DNA from: Anaerolineales bacterium
Lineage (GTDB): Bacteria; Chloroflexota; Anaerolineae; Anaerolineales; UBA6663
Direction: 5' to 3'
DNA length: 49,015 nucleotides
Assembly: GCA_016789175.1 (NCBI GenBank)
Contig: JAEURK010000211.1
Location: 1 to 49,015 of the forward strand
Shown: one piece after another, positions 1-8,584 of the stretch
Position numbering within the stretch: position 1 is the first letter of the stretch
How the letters are laid out: each line of letters opens with the position of its first letter
Notes under the pieces: generated by a model
Told to the model about the DNA's origin: nothing
Database searches by the model: none
The model's input: only the letters and a program-made list of their open reading frames with translations
Translations under genes and position numbers: made by a program

Positions 1-100
1 GTTCTTGCCGCGAGTTTTGCAGCTTGCGCGAATGAGCAGCTTGATCGACACCCGCGTTGTTGCGAACCCGACCATTCCGTTCGCGAAATTCGCGTCTGAA

Positions 101-1021
101 TCAGTGCGACAGCAAAGCATCCAGCTCGGCCAGCCGCGGCAAAGATGGCACGACGCCGAGGCGCGTGCAGGCCAGCGCACCGGCCCCGACCGCGCGTTGC
201 ACGGCGGCCTCGAGCGTCGCGCCGGCAGCCAGGCTAGTCGCCAGGGTCCCGTTGAAGGCATCACCGGCGCCGGTTGTGTCGACCACGTCGACCCGATGCG
301 AGGGCACGTGCAGGGCGCCGTCGGCCCGCACGATCAGCGCGCCCTGCTCGCCCTGCGTCAGCACGATCGTGCGCACGCCGAGTCGGAGCAGTTCGGCGCA
401 CAGGTCCTTTGAATCGACCGGGTCGTCCGGCCGACGGCCGAGCAGGATGCGCAGTTCGCTGTTATTGGGCGTTACGATGTCGATATCGGCGAAGGCCTCG
501 GGCGGCACGGGCGCGGCCGGCGCCGGGTTGAGGATCGAGATGGCTCCGGCGCGGTGGCCCAGACTTAGCCCGTGCAGAGCGGTTGCCAGCGGGATCTCGA
601 GCTGGGCGATGACCACCTGGCTCTCCCGGATCCGTTCGGCCGCGCGATCGACATGCGCGGGCGCGAACAAGGCATTGGCCCCCAGATCCAGGATGATGAA
701 GTTGTCTCCAGCCGCGTCGAGCACGATGAATCCGAGCCCGGTGTTGCGGTCGGGCGTGCGCGCGAGATACGTCGTTCGCACGGCTTCATCGGCATACAAC
801 TGCACCGCGCCATCGCCGAAACCGTCCGTGCCGACCAGGCCGACGAACTCGACGTCGCCGCCGAGGCGCGCGATCTGTACGGCCTGGTTGCTGCCTTTGC
901 CCCCGGGCCCCTGATCGAAGTCGCGCCCGATGAGGGTCTCGCCTCTGACCGGAAAACGATCGGCGCGCAGCGTCAGGCCGACCAGGTAACTGCCGATAAC
1001 CGTGACCTTGCCGCTCTCCAT
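101..1021 (-). CDS. rbsK: Ribokinase-like PfkB-family sugar kinase
   Basis: This 306-aa protein is expected to phosphorylate ribose or a related sugar with ATP in the cytoplasm. The N-terminal substrate motif GGKGSNQA lies near residue 40. The C-terminal PfkB signature DTTGAGDAFNG, near residue 248, holds the catalytic Asp and the anion hole. Length matches ribokinases (about 300 aa). The ATG is preceded by AAGGAG with good spacing. The gene starts 15 bp downstream of a nucleoside hydrolase stop on the same strand. The pair therefore reads as a salvage operon: the hydrolase releases ribose and the kinase traps it. Substrate identity within the PfkB family is inferred; another sugar or nucleoside is possible. 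Confidence 0.88.
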   Translation of the reverse strand: MESGKVTVIGSYLVGLTLRADRFPVRGETLIGRDFDQGPGGKGSNQAVQIARLGGDVEFVGLVGTDGFGDGAVQLYADEAVRTTYLARTPDRNTGLGFIVLDAAGDNFIILDLGANALFAPAHVDRAAERIRESQVVIAQLEIPLATALHGLSLGHRAGAISILNPAPAAPVPPEAFADIDIVTPNNSELRILLGRRPDDPVDSKDLCAELLRLGVRTIVLTQGEQGALIVRADGALHVPSHRVDVVDTTGAGDAFNGTLATSLAAGATLEAAVQRAVGAGALACTRLGVVPSLPRLAELDALLSH

Positions 1022-1036
1022 GACAGGCTCCTTGGG

Positions 1037-1960
1037 TTAGCGCGCCATCTGCTTGAGGAAGTAGGCGAAGAACGCGTCCACGTCGACGGTATCCATCGCC
1101 TGGATGACGCGACCGCCCGGCTTAGCGGCGGTCCGACCCTGGCTTGGGCCGGTGGCGATCAGTTCGGTCTCCCACGTTCGGAGCGTGAAGAGGTCGGGGC
1201 GACCGAGGTAGGCCGTGGTCAGCACATCCCAGCAGTAATAGGGCCGATACGCGACCAGGGAATAGCACAGGCCGGCCAGGTCCGAAATCGGGTACTGGCG
1301 TTGGCGGCTGAGCGCGTGGATGAAGTCGGGCGTGATCGCCACATTGTTGGTGATGTCGAGCGGGCAGATCACGAGCGGGATGTCGGTTTCCCAGATGCGG
1401 GCCGCGCTGATCGGATCCCAGAAGACATTCCACTCGGCACTGCCGTCGTGACCGGGCTCATACCGCCAGGACACGTTGCCGGGCACATTGAGGGCGCCAC
1501 CCATCCACAGGATTTTGTCGATCTTGCGTGCGATCGACGGGTCGAGCGTCAGCGCTTCGGCCAGCGTCGTGAGCGGGCCGGTCTCCAGGAAGGTCACGGG
1601 GCCGGGCGCTGCCTGCAGGGCCGTAATGATGGCGTGTTGAGCGTCCACGTCCAGGCGCGGCGTCTTGATCGTGTCGCGAGTGTTAAGGATCGGGAACAAA
1701 TCGATGGAGTACGAGCTCAGCCGAAAATCGCGCGGAAACGGGTTCAGGGCACGGGACGAACTGAGCGAGACCGGCACGTCACTACGGCCCATCAGATCCA
1801 GGATCTTGCGGGTGGCATTGACCGCCGGCAGGCCGAAGCAGTCGGCCTCGGTGACCGCGATCCCGAGGACGTCGACGTCGTCCATACTCATCAGAAGCAG
1901 GATCGACAGATAGTCATCGACGCCACCGTCATGGCTGAAGAACACCGGGGTTTTGGGCAT
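1037..1960 (-). CDS. Nucleoside hydrolase family protein with atypical active-site residues
   Basis: A 307-aa protein of the inosine/uridine-preferring nucleoside hydrolase superfamily, which cleaves N-ribosidic bonds using a Ca2+ ion held by a DxDxxxDD motif. Here the motif reads SHDGGVDD, so the first Asp is Ser while the later three Asp remain. Near the C-terminus the second copy of this family in the window (at 19.3 kb) has HDAC; this protein has WDVL, so the catalytic His position is Trp. The start was placed at the ATG preceded by GGAGAGG, because the 64 residues upstream do not look like coding sequence. It is co-transcribed with the ribokinase-type kinase. Family membership is clear; substrate is not, and a non-purine/pyrimidine riboside is possible. 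Confidence 0.85.
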   Translation of the reverse strand: MPKTPVFFSHDGGVDDYLSILLLMSMDDVDVLGIAVTEADCFGLPAVNATRKILDLMGRSDVPVSLSSSRALNPFPRDFRLSSYSIDLFPILNTRDTIKTPRLDVDAQHAIITALQAAPGPVTFLETGPLTTLAEALTLDPSIARKIDKILWMGGALNVPGNVSWRYEPGHDGSAEWNVFWDPISAARIWETDIPLVICPLDITNNVAITPDFIHALSRQRQYPISDLAGLCYSLVAYRPYYCWDVLTTAYLGRPDLFTLRTWETELIATGPSQGRTAAKPGGRVIQAMDTVDVDAFFAYFLKQMAR

Positions 1961-2232
1961 GTGCCTCTCCGAAAGTCGCGGCTCAGACGCCGCTTGAGGT
2001 GGGGCCACTTTATCACAGGCCGGTCGGGGAAGCCTCCCCAACCCCTCCTGGACGATTCGCCAGCGAGAGAGGTCTCGCCGAAAGACACCGGCGCGGTTGC
2101 CGCCCATCAGGCGCACCACAGGGGCGCTGTGCGGCCCACGATCTCGCGCCAATCACCCCTTCCTCGGATCCGCGCCAGGGGCCGAGGCTTCTCAACTTTG
2201 AACGCTGATGCGTGGGAAGGGGTTGGGGATAG

Positions 2233-2377
2233 CAGGGCAATCGCATCAAAACCAATCCTGGCATGTTTTGGTGCGGATTGCGCGGATTTCGCAGATAGGG
2301 TGTGTGTTTCCACAATCCGCGTCATCCGCGCAATCCGCGGCAGAAGACCGAGGGCCCAACACGATGCGATTGCCCTG
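2233..2377. mobile_element. 145-bp MITE with 15-bp terminal inverted repeats
   Basis: The ends CAGGGCAATCGCATC (2233-2247) and GATGCGATTGCCCTG (2363-2377) are perfect 15-bp inverted repeats. The element is flanked by a perfect 10-bp direct repeat, TTGGGGATAG, at 2223-2232 and 2378-2387, which is what a transposase-made target duplication looks like. The interior has no ORF; it holds a dyad built from ATCCGCG words (about 2271-2340). The CAGGG end and 8-10 bp duplication resemble the ISAs1 family; that assignment is from memory of the family and unproven. The rest of the 1961-2414 spacer shows nothing further apart from the promoter of the downstream gene. Confidence 0.8.
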
Positions 2378-2407
2378 TTGGGGATAGGCACCCTCTCAGC
2401 GTAGAAT
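2378..2407 (+). promoter_or_regulatory. Sigma-70-type promoter, probably leaderless
   Basis: TTGGGG (2378-2383), 18 bp, then TAGAAT (2402-2407). The ATG at 2415 follows after only 7 nt, so transcription should begin at or next to the start codon. The -35 box lies inside the right copy of the 10-bp duplication left by the MITE. Confidence 0.55.
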
Positions 2408-2414
2408 CCCCCGC

Positions 2415-3455
2415 ATGCCTACACTCGACACTCCCTACGTCTTCGTCGACCTTGACCTGATGGAGGCCAATCTCGCTCGACTCCAGACCTATTTAGATCA
2501 ACACGGCCTGGCCAATCGCCCGCACATCAAGACCCACAAGATCCCGGCCCTCGCGCGCCGCCAGGTCGCGCTGGGCGCGGTCGGGATCACGTGCCAAAAG
2601 CTGGGCGAGGTCGAGGTGATGGCGGAGGCCGGCCTTACCGACATCTTTCTGCCCTACAACCTGGTGGGCGCAGCCAAGCTCGATCGCCTGAGTCAGCTGC
2701 TTAAGGCCGTCAGCCTGAGCTTAACAACCGACTCGGCCGTCGTCGCCAGGGGACTCTCCAGCGCCGCGCAACAGGCCGGACGCGAACTGACAATCCTGGT
2801 TGAGTGTGACATGGGTGCGCGCCGCTGCGGCGTGCAGTCACCGCAGGAGGCTGCCGATCTGGCCCGCGTCATCGCGCGTCTCCCGGGCCTGCGCTTCGGC
2901 GGCCTGATGACTTACCCGAATCGGCCCGAGCTCGACGACTTCGTAGGGGCCACGCGCGCGTTGCTGGGCGGCGAACTCCCGATCGAGCGCGTCAGCGGCG
3001 GCGGCTCGGCCTGCATGTGGGAGGCGCACACGCACCGCGCGTTGACCGAACACCGCGCCGGCATGTACCTGTTCGGAGACCGCAGCCTGATGACGGCCGG
3101 CGCCGTGCCGCTCGAGCACTGCGCGTTCGGCGTCCGGACGACGGTCGTCAGCCGGCCGACCCGCGAGCGCGGCGTCCTCGATGCGGGCAGCAAGGTGCTC
3201 TCGAGCGACACACTTGGCCTCGAGGGCTTTGGCTACATCCGTGAGTATCCGGACGCCCGGATCACGGGTCTGTCGGAAGAACACGGCCACGTCGACTTCA
3301 CGGCCTGCCCACGCCGGCCCGAGATCGGCGAGATCGTCACCGTGATCCCCAACCACTGCTGTCCGGTCGTCAATCTGGCCGACGAGTTGGTTGGGCTGCG
3401 GCACCAGGCGGTTGACACCGTCTGGGCGGTGACCGCCCGCGGTCGCGTTCGCTAA
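2415..3455 (+). CDS. D-threonine aldolase / D-serine dehydratase-like PLP enzyme
   Basis: A 346-aa fold-type III PLP enzyme with an alanine-racemase-like N-terminal barrel. PHIKTHK near residue 37 carries the PLP lysine. EHGH (about residue 290) and PNHCCPVVN (about residue 317) match the metal-binding His/Cys of the DSD1-like C-terminal domain. Family members cleave D-threonine to glycine and acetaldehyde or deaminate D-serine; the sequence does not decide between them. Length is normal for the family. There is no clear Shine-Dalgarno, and a -10 box sits 7 nt before the ATG, consistent with leaderless translation. It stands alone, with divergent genes to its left. Confidence 0.85.
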   Translation: MPTLDTPYVFVDLDLMEANLARLQTYLDQHGLANRPHIKTHKIPALARRQVALGAVGITCQKLGEVEVMAEAGLTDIFLPYNLVGAAKLDRLSQLLKAVSLSLTTDSAVVARGLSSAAQQAGRELTILVECDMGARRCGVQSPQEAADLARVIARLPGLRFGGLMTYPNRPELDDFVGATRALLGGELPIERVSGGGSACMWEAHTHRALTEHRAGMYLFGDRSLMTAGAVPLEHCAFGVRTTVVSRPTRERGVLDAGSKVLSSDTLGLEGFGYIREYPDARITGLSEEHGHVDFTACPRRPEIGEIVTVIPNHCCPVVNLADELVGLRHQAVDTVWAVTARGRVR

Positions 3456-3605
3456 ATCGATCTGAACATCCTTCTCAGAGCAGATTTACCTTGTTCGCAT
3501 ACAACCAGTTCGACGTACCTTTGGTTAGACAACGGGTGGCTGGGATTGCCTCGGCCACACCATCCGCCGCGCCCGCGGCACGTGCCATTCGCGCGAGGAC
3601 ATTGC

Positions 3606-4454
3606 TTGGCTGAAACACCCTTGGCTCCCAGCCCGTGGTGGTCGCGTCCGTTTCGCACGCCGCGCGTCCAGGCGGTCGTCCGCGCCGGGCGCCGCGCGGC
3701 GCCGTACGTGTTCGGCGCGCTGATGGCCTTCGCCGGCCTGGCCCTCTACAACATCGTCTTCCCCCCGCCGGCGCCGCTCACTGCGCGCGACGTCAATGAC
3801 GCCGTCGCCGCCGCGATGGCGTCGGCCACACCGCCGCCGGCCCGCGCCGCGCAGGTCTACGCCGTTATCCAGCCGTCACTGGTATTGATCCAGACCCATC
3901 GTGTCACGGACGGTGAGGACTCCAACTCGCTTGGCAGCGGCGTGGTGGTCGACGACGCCGGCGACATCCTGACCAGCCTGCACGTGGTCGCTGGCGCCGA
4001 CGAGATCGTCGTCACTTTCGCGGACGGCACCCAGTCGCCGGCCCAGATCGTGGCCGATCAACCCGAGAACGACATCGCGGTGCTGCAGGCCCTGATTCCG
4101 CCCGCTCAGATCTTCCCGGCCGTGCTCGGCAGCCCGGGGGCGCTCAACGTGGGCGATGACGCCTATGTGGTCGGCAACCCGTTCGGCCTGTATGGCTCGA
4201 TGAGCACCGGCGTGATCTCGGGTTTCGACCGCGTCTTCGAGCGTGAAGACGCCGAGCCCATCGAGGGCATGATCCAGGTCGATGCCGCGATCAACCCGGG
4301 CAATTCCGGCGGCCCCCTGCTCAACCGCGCCGGCCAGGTGGTCGGCATCGTCACCGGCATCATCAACCCGACCGAGCAGGAAGTCTTCATCGGCATCGGC
4401 TTCGCCGTGCCGATCAATGTCGCCGGCGGCGCCGCCGGGTTGCCGCCGTATTGA
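3606..4454 (+). CDS. Membrane-anchored trypsin-like serine protease (HtrA/DegP type, no PDZ)
   Basis: A 282-aa S1C-type protease. A hydrophobic anchor (YVFGALMAFAGLALYNIVF, about residues 33-51) is followed by an Ala/Pro linker and the protease domain. The triad is visible: His in TSLHVVAG, Asp in ENDIAVLQ, Ser in NPGNSGGPLLN. The protein ends just after the last strand (GFAVPIN), where most HtrA proteins continue into PDZ domains, and none is found downstream in any frame. The start is a TTG with GAGG 7 nt upstream; an in-frame TTG at 3546 would add a low-complexity Pro/His/Arg stretch. Expected role: extracytoplasmic protein quality control or proteolysis. It lies 116 bp before moxR and may be separate from that operon. 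Confidence 0.8.
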   Translation: MAETPLAPSPWWSRPFRTPRVQAVVRAGRRAAPYVFGALMAFAGLALYNIVFPPPAPLTARDVNDAVAAAMASATPPPARAAQVYAVIQPSLVLIQTHRVTDGEDSNSLGSGVVVDDAGDILTSLHVVAGADEIVVTFADGTQSPAQIVADQPENDIAVLQALIPPAQIFPAVLGSPGALNVGDDAYVVGNPFGLYGSMSTGVISGFDRVFEREDAEPIEGMIQVDAAINPGNSGGPLLNRAGQVVGIVTGIINPTEQEVFIGIGFAVPINVAGGAAGLPPY

Positions 4455-4570
4455 TCGAAGGCGGCGGGCCGCACCCCACCGCGCGAACGCCCGGCGTGGG
4501 GCGAGACCGTCGCCCTCTTCACAACTAACCGCGGTCTGACATCCGCGGTCTACGCACCAGGAGCTCGCAC

Positions 4571-5578
4571 ATGGATCGACATTCCGAACAGAGGAACCGC
4601 GCGCCGATGGAGCGCGTGCTGTACGAGGTCAAGAAGGTGATCGTCGGGCAGGATCACCTGCTCGAGCGCATGGTGGTAGCGCTGCTCGCGCGCGGGCACA
4701 TCCTGGTCGAGGGCGTGCCGGGCCTGGCCAAGACCATGGCGATCAAGACCCTGGCCGAGTCGATCGGCGGCGAGTTCCGGCGCATCCAGTTCACACCCGA
4801 CCTGGTGCCGGCCGATCTGGTTGGCACGCGCATCTACAACCAGAAGACCGGCGAGTTCAACACCGCGCTCGGCCCGGTCTTCACCAACCTGCTCCTGGCC
4901 GACGAGATCAACCGCGCGCCGGCCAAAGTGCAGAGCGCGCTGCTCGAGGTCATGCAGGAGCGTCAGGTGACGATCGGGCGCGAGACCTACAAGGTGCCCA
5001 ACCCGTTCCTGGTGCTCGCCACCCAAAACCCGATCGAAACCGAGGGCACCTATCCGTTGCCGGAGGCCCAGGTCGACCGCTTCATGCTCAAGGTGCTCGT
5101 CGGCTACCCGACCCCGACCGAGGAGTTCGTGATCGTCGAGCGCATGACCGGCGCGCTGCAGGCCGTGCAAAAAGTGCTGACCACCGACCAGCTGGTCGCG
5201 CTGCAGGCCGAGGCCGACAAGGTCTACGTCGACCCGGCCCTGATCGAGTACGCTGTCAAACTGGTCGGCGCGACCCGCGACCCGGCCGCAATCGGGCTCA
5301 AGGACAGCGCGCACTACATCACCTTCGGCGCCAGCCCGCGAGCATCGATCAACCTGATCCTCACCGCGCGGGCGTTGGCCTACGTGCGCGGACGAGCGTA
5401 CGCCCTGCCCGAGGACGTGCTCGATATGGCCTACGACGTCCTGCGCCATCGCCTGGTGCTCTCGTACGAAGCGCTTTCCGACAACGTCTCAGCCGACGAT
5501 CTGCTCAAGAAGTTGATGGGCCGGATCGCGGTTCCCGTGGTGCCGTTGCATGAGCATATCAACGCCCGCGTTGCCTGA
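4571..5578 (+). CDS. MoxR-family AAA+ ATPase
   Basis: A 335-aa MoxR ATPase, a chaperone-like AAA+ protein that acts with DUF58 and VWA partners to mature or insert metal cofactors or assemble envelope complexes. Walker A is GVPGLAKT (about residue 51), Walker B LLADEINRAP (about residue 110), and sensor 1 is in ATQNPIE. The lid domain fills the C-terminus. The start has AGGAG upstream. The next gene begins 29 bp inside this one, so the two are translationally coupled. The client protein cannot be told from the sequence. Confidence 0.93.
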   Translation: MDRHSEQRNRAPMERVLYEVKKVIVGQDHLLERMVVALLARGHILVEGVPGLAKTMAIKTLAESIGGEFRRIQFTPDLVPADLVGTRIYNQKTGEFNTALGPVFTNLLLADEINRAPAKVQSALLEVMQERQVTIGRETYKVPNPFLVLATQNPIETEGTYPLPEAQVDRFMLKVLVGYPTPTEEFVIVERMTGALQAVQKVLTTDQLVALQAEADKVYVDPALIEYAVKLVGATRDPAAIGLKDSAHYITFGASPRASINLILTARALAYVRGRAYALPEDVLDMAYDVLRHRLVLSYEALSDNVSADDLLKKLMGRIAVPVVPLHEHINARVA

Positions 5579-6464
5579 GGTCACGCCGACCGCCGAGCGC
5601 ATTCTGCAGCGCATCGATTGGCAGGTCGTGCGCCGGCTCGACGGCCTGCTCCAGGGCGACTATCGCAGCCTGTTCTACGGCTACGGCGTCGACTTCGCGG
5701 ATCTGCGGGAGTACCAACCCGAAGACGACATCCGCTATATCGATTGGAACGTCACAGCGCGGATGGACACGCCTTACATCCGCCAGTACACCGAGGATCG
5801 CGAGATCACGGCCTGGTTCCTGCTCGACCTGAGCCCGTCGGTGGACTTCGGCACGCTGAGGACCCAGAAGCGCAACCAGCTGGTCGACTTCGTCGCGTCC
5901 ACGGCGCGGCTGCTCACCCGGCACGGCAACCGCGTCGGCAGCATCTTCTACTCGGGCAACATCGATCGGGTGCTGCCGGCGCGTGGCGGACGCCTGCACG
6001 TGCTGCGCCTGATCCACGAGTTGCTCCAGCAGCCGCGCCAGACACGGGCGCCCTTCACCGACCTGGGCGCCCTGCTGCACGCCGGGCTGGCGACGATCAA
6101 GCGGCGCTCGCTGATCTTCGTGGTTTCGGACTTCATCAGCGCGCCGGGTTGGGAGCGCCGGCTGAGCCTGCTCAACCGGCGCCATGAAGTGCTGGCGGTG
6201 CGGTTGTGGGACCCGCGCGAGGTCGAGCTGCCGGATGTCGGCCCGCTCTGGCTCGAAGACGCCGAGACCGGCGAGCAGCTGTACGTCGACACGCATGACC
6301 GGGCTTTCCGACGGCGCTATGCCGAAGCGGCCCAGCAGCGCGAAACCGCGTTGAATGAAGCCTTCAAGCGCGCCGGCGTCGACGCGTTGACGCTCTCGAC
6401 CGAGGAGGATCTGGTGCGGGCCATCGTGCGATTCGCTTCGCTGCGCGAGAACCGGAGGCGCTGA
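5550..6464 (+). CDS. DUF58 domain protein
   Basis: A 304-aa cytosolic DUF58 protein. The family hallmark DYRSLFYGYGVDFADLREY, followed by DDIRYIDWNVTAR, lies at about residues 32-70. Then comes a degenerate VWA fold beginning with WFLLDLSPSV, where the MIDAS motif is reduced (DLSPS). DUF58 proteins are regular partners of MoxR ATPases and likely bridge the ATPase to client or VWA proteins. The start overlaps moxR by 29 bp, and the next gene begins 3 bp after the stop. Biochemical function is unknown for the family. Confidence 0.9.
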   Translation: MSISTPALPEVTPTAERILQRIDWQVVRRLDGLLQGDYRSLFYGYGVDFADLREYQPEDDIRYIDWNVTARMDTPYIRQYTEDREITAWFLLDLSPSVDFGTLRTQKRNQLVDFVASTARLLTRHGNRVGSIFYSGNIDRVLPARGGRLHVLRLIHELLQQPRQTRAPFTDLGALLHAGLATIKRRSLIFVVSDFISAPGWERRLSLLNRRHEVLAVRLWDPREVELPDVGPLWLEDAETGEQLYVDTHDRAFRRRYAEAAQQRETALNEAFKRAGVDALTLSTEEDLVRAIVRFASLRENRRR

Positions 6465-6467
6465 CGC

Positions 6468-7475
6468 ATGTCGTTCATCTGGCCGTTCATGCTCGCGGCG
6501 CTGGTGCTGGTACCGCTCGGGGTCGTGTTTTACCTGCAACTGCAACGCCGACGTCGGCAAGCCGCCGCGCGCTACGGCAGCCTGGGCCTAGTGCAGACCG
6601 CCTCCGGCACCGGCGTCGGATGGCGCCGGCATGTGCCGGCGCTGTTCTTTCTCTTTGGCCTGACGGTCCTGGTCTTTGCGTTGGCCCGGCCACAGGCCGT
6701 GGTCAGCCTGCCCCGGGTCGAGGGCACGGTCATGCTGGTCTTCGACGTCAGCGGGAGTATGGCGGCCGAGGACTTCGAGCCGACCCGCATGGAGGCGGCC
6801 AAAGCGGCGGCGACCACCTTCGTGCAGGGCCAACCCCCGACCGTGCAGATCGGGGTGGTGGCCTTCAGCGACGGCGGCCTGGCCGTGCAGGCGCCGACCG
6901 AAGATCAGGCGGCCGTGCTGGCGGCCATCGGGCGTCTGGCGCCCAACCGCGGCACCGCCATCGGCGGTGGACTGGCCGCCGCGCTCGAGACCATCTTCGC
7001 AGCCGACCAGCCTCAAGAATTGCAGCTCAGCGACCTGACCCAGGCGCCGCCGGCACCGCCGACCGCGGTGCCGGCCGGGACGTTCGCGCCGGCCGTGATC
7101 GTGCTGCTCAGCGACGGTGAAAACAACGCGCGCCCGGAGCCGTTGGACGTGGCGCAAGCCGCGGCCGACCGCGGCGTGCGCATCTACACCATCGGCGTGG
7201 GCAGCCCGACCGGCACTACCCTGACCGTCAACGGCTTCACGGTTTTCACACAGCTCAACGAGCCGCTGCTGCAGCGAATGGCCGACCTGACCGGCGGCCA
7301 GTATTTCAACGCGGCCGACGAAGAACAGCTCCAGACAATTTACAGCGGTCTGCAGCCGCAGCTGGTCGTGCGCGAGCAGTCGCTCGAAGTCACGGCGCTA
7401 CTGGCCGGGCTCGGGATCGCCCTGCTCCTCAGCGGCGGCGCGATCTCGCTGTGGTGGTTCAGCCGTTTGCCGTAA
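6468..7475 (+). CDS. VWA-domain membrane protein (BatA-like)
   Basis: A 335-aa protein with an N-terminal membrane helix (about residues 2-22), a second helix near residues 50-70, a periplasmic VWA domain and a C-terminal helix (about 307-330), the layout of BatA/BatB. The metal-ion-dependent adhesion site is intact: FDVSGSM near residue 90, a Thr in PNRGTAIGGG, and an Asp in LLSDGENN. Co-transcribed with moxR and the DUF58 gene. It is paralogous to the next gene, suggesting tandem duplication. Role is presumably Mg2+-dependent protein binding at the membrane; ligand unknown. Confidence 0.9.
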   Translation: MSFIWPFMLAALVLVPLGVVFYLQLQRRRRQAAARYGSLGLVQTASGTGVGWRRHVPALFFLFGLTVLVFALARPQAVVSLPRVEGTVMLVFDVSGSMAAEDFEPTRMEAAKAAATTFVQGQPPTVQIGVVAFSDGGLAVQAPTEDQAAVLAAIGRLAPNRGTAIGGGLAAALETIFAADQPQELQLSDLTQAPPAPPTAVPAGTFAPAVIVLLSDGENNARPEPLDVAQAAADRGVRIYTIGVGSPTGTTLTVNGFTVFTQLNEPLLQRMADLTGGQYFNAADEEQLQTIYSGLQPQLVVREQSLEVTALLAGLGIALLLSGGAISLWWFSRLP

Positions 7476-7516
7476 AGACCGCCCGGCGCGGCCGACCGTC
7501 TCAAAGGAATTGACCC

Positions 7517-8581
7517 ATGGACCTGCTTTGGCCCACGTCACTGCTGCTCCTGGTGCTGGTGCCGGCGCTGATCGCCACGTACGTCTGGATCCTGCGCCGG
7601 CGGCGCCGCTTCACGGTGCGCTTCTCGAGCCTCTCACTCGTGCGGGCGGCCGTGGGCACCCAATCGCGCTGGCGCCGGCACCTGCCCTTCGCGCTGTTTC
7701 TATTGGCGCTGTCGAGCCTGGTCGTCGCGGCCAGCCGCCCGGTGGCTGTGATCAGCGTGCCGGCCGGACGCACAACGATCGTATTGGCCATGGACGTCTC
7801 GCGCAGCATGTGCTCGACCGACATCTCGCCCAATCGGCTCGAAGCGGCCAAGGATGCCGCGCGCGTCTTCGTCGATCAGCAAGGCGCAACCAACCAGATC
7901 GCGATCGTGGCGTTCGCGGGGCTGGCCGAAATGATCCAGGCACCCACTTCCGACCAGGAGATGTTGGAGGACGCGATCAACAGCCTGATCCCGGCCCGGC
8001 GCACCGCCATCGGCGCTGCGATCCTCAAATCGATCGATACGATCGCCGAGATCGACCCGGGCGTCGCGCCGAGCACCGGCCCGGGCGAAGCACCGCTCGC
8101 GGCGCCCGTGGCCCGCGGAGCCTACGCGCCCGACATCATCGTGGTGCTCACCGATGGCGTCAGCAACTCCGGACCGACCCCGCTCGACGCCGCCCAGCAG
8201 GCCGCCGATCGCGGCCTGCGCGTGTACACGATCGGGTACGGCACCGCCAATAACCAGTCTCCCATGGATTGCGGCGATGGTTTTGCCAGCGGCTTCGGCG
8301 GCGGCTTTGGGGCGGGCCCGTTTGGCGGCGGCGGCGGTGGCGGCGGCGGTTTTCGGCGCGGCATCGACGAAGCGACGCTGAAGGAGGTCTCGGCAATGAC
8401 AGGCGGTGAATACTACGAGGCCACCAGCGCGCGTGAATTGCAGGAGGTCTTTCAGAACCTGCCCACCCACCTCATCACACGGCACGAGACCACTGAACTG
8501 AGCGTATTCTTCGTGGCGCTCGGCGCGCTGGCGGTCGTGTTCGCCCTGGCGCTCGCCTGGCTGTGGAACCCGCTCGGCTAG
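7517..8581 (+). CDS. VWA-domain membrane protein (BatA/BatB-like), Gly-rich
   Basis: A 354-aa paralogue of the preceding VWA gene with the same topology: N-terminal helix, short basic stretch, second helix, VWA domain, C-terminal helix. The MIDAS motif is MDVSRSM, with a supporting Asp in VLTDGVSN. Unlike its neighbour it carries a glycine-rich loop (about residues 258-285, mostly GGG and GFG units) just before the last part of the VWA domain. It ends the moxR operon. The convergent cNMP-domain gene stops 4 bp away with no terminator hairpin between them. Confidence 0.9.
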   Translation: MDLLWPTSLLLLVLVPALIATYVWILRRRRRFTVRFSSLSLVRAAVGTQSRWRRHLPFALFLLALSSLVVAASRPVAVISVPAGRTTIVLAMDVSRSMCSTDISPNRLEAAKDAARVFVDQQGATNQIAIVAFAGLAEMIQAPTSDQEMLEDAINSLIPARRTAIGAAILKSIDTIAEIDPGVAPSTGPGEAPLAAPVARGAYAPDIIVVLTDGVSNSGPTPLDAAQQAADRGLRVYTIGYGTANNQSPMDCGDGFASGFGGGFGAGPFGGGGGGGGGFRRGIDEATLKEVSAMTGGEYYEATSARELQEVFQNLPTHLITRHETTELSVFFVALGALAVVFALALAWLWNPLG

Positions 8582-8584
8582 CCA

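Noticed and set aside
82..94. CGCGAAATTCGCG dyad after the ribokinase gene as a terminator
   Set aside because: Six-bp arms with a one-base centre and no U-run; it cannot form a terminator hairpin.
572..2404. Very long open frames antisense to genes (e.g. 572-2404 +, 9704-11110 +, 13150-14985 +, 19159-20340 -, 37446-39146 -)
   Set aside because: They lie opposite genes with clear motifs, have His/Arg/Asp-rich composition typical of GC-rich antisense frames, and show no domain or ribosome site.
4529..4551. CCGCGGTCT direct repeat before moxR as an operator
   Set aside because: Only two short copies with ordinary GC-rich content and no promoter placed suitably around them.
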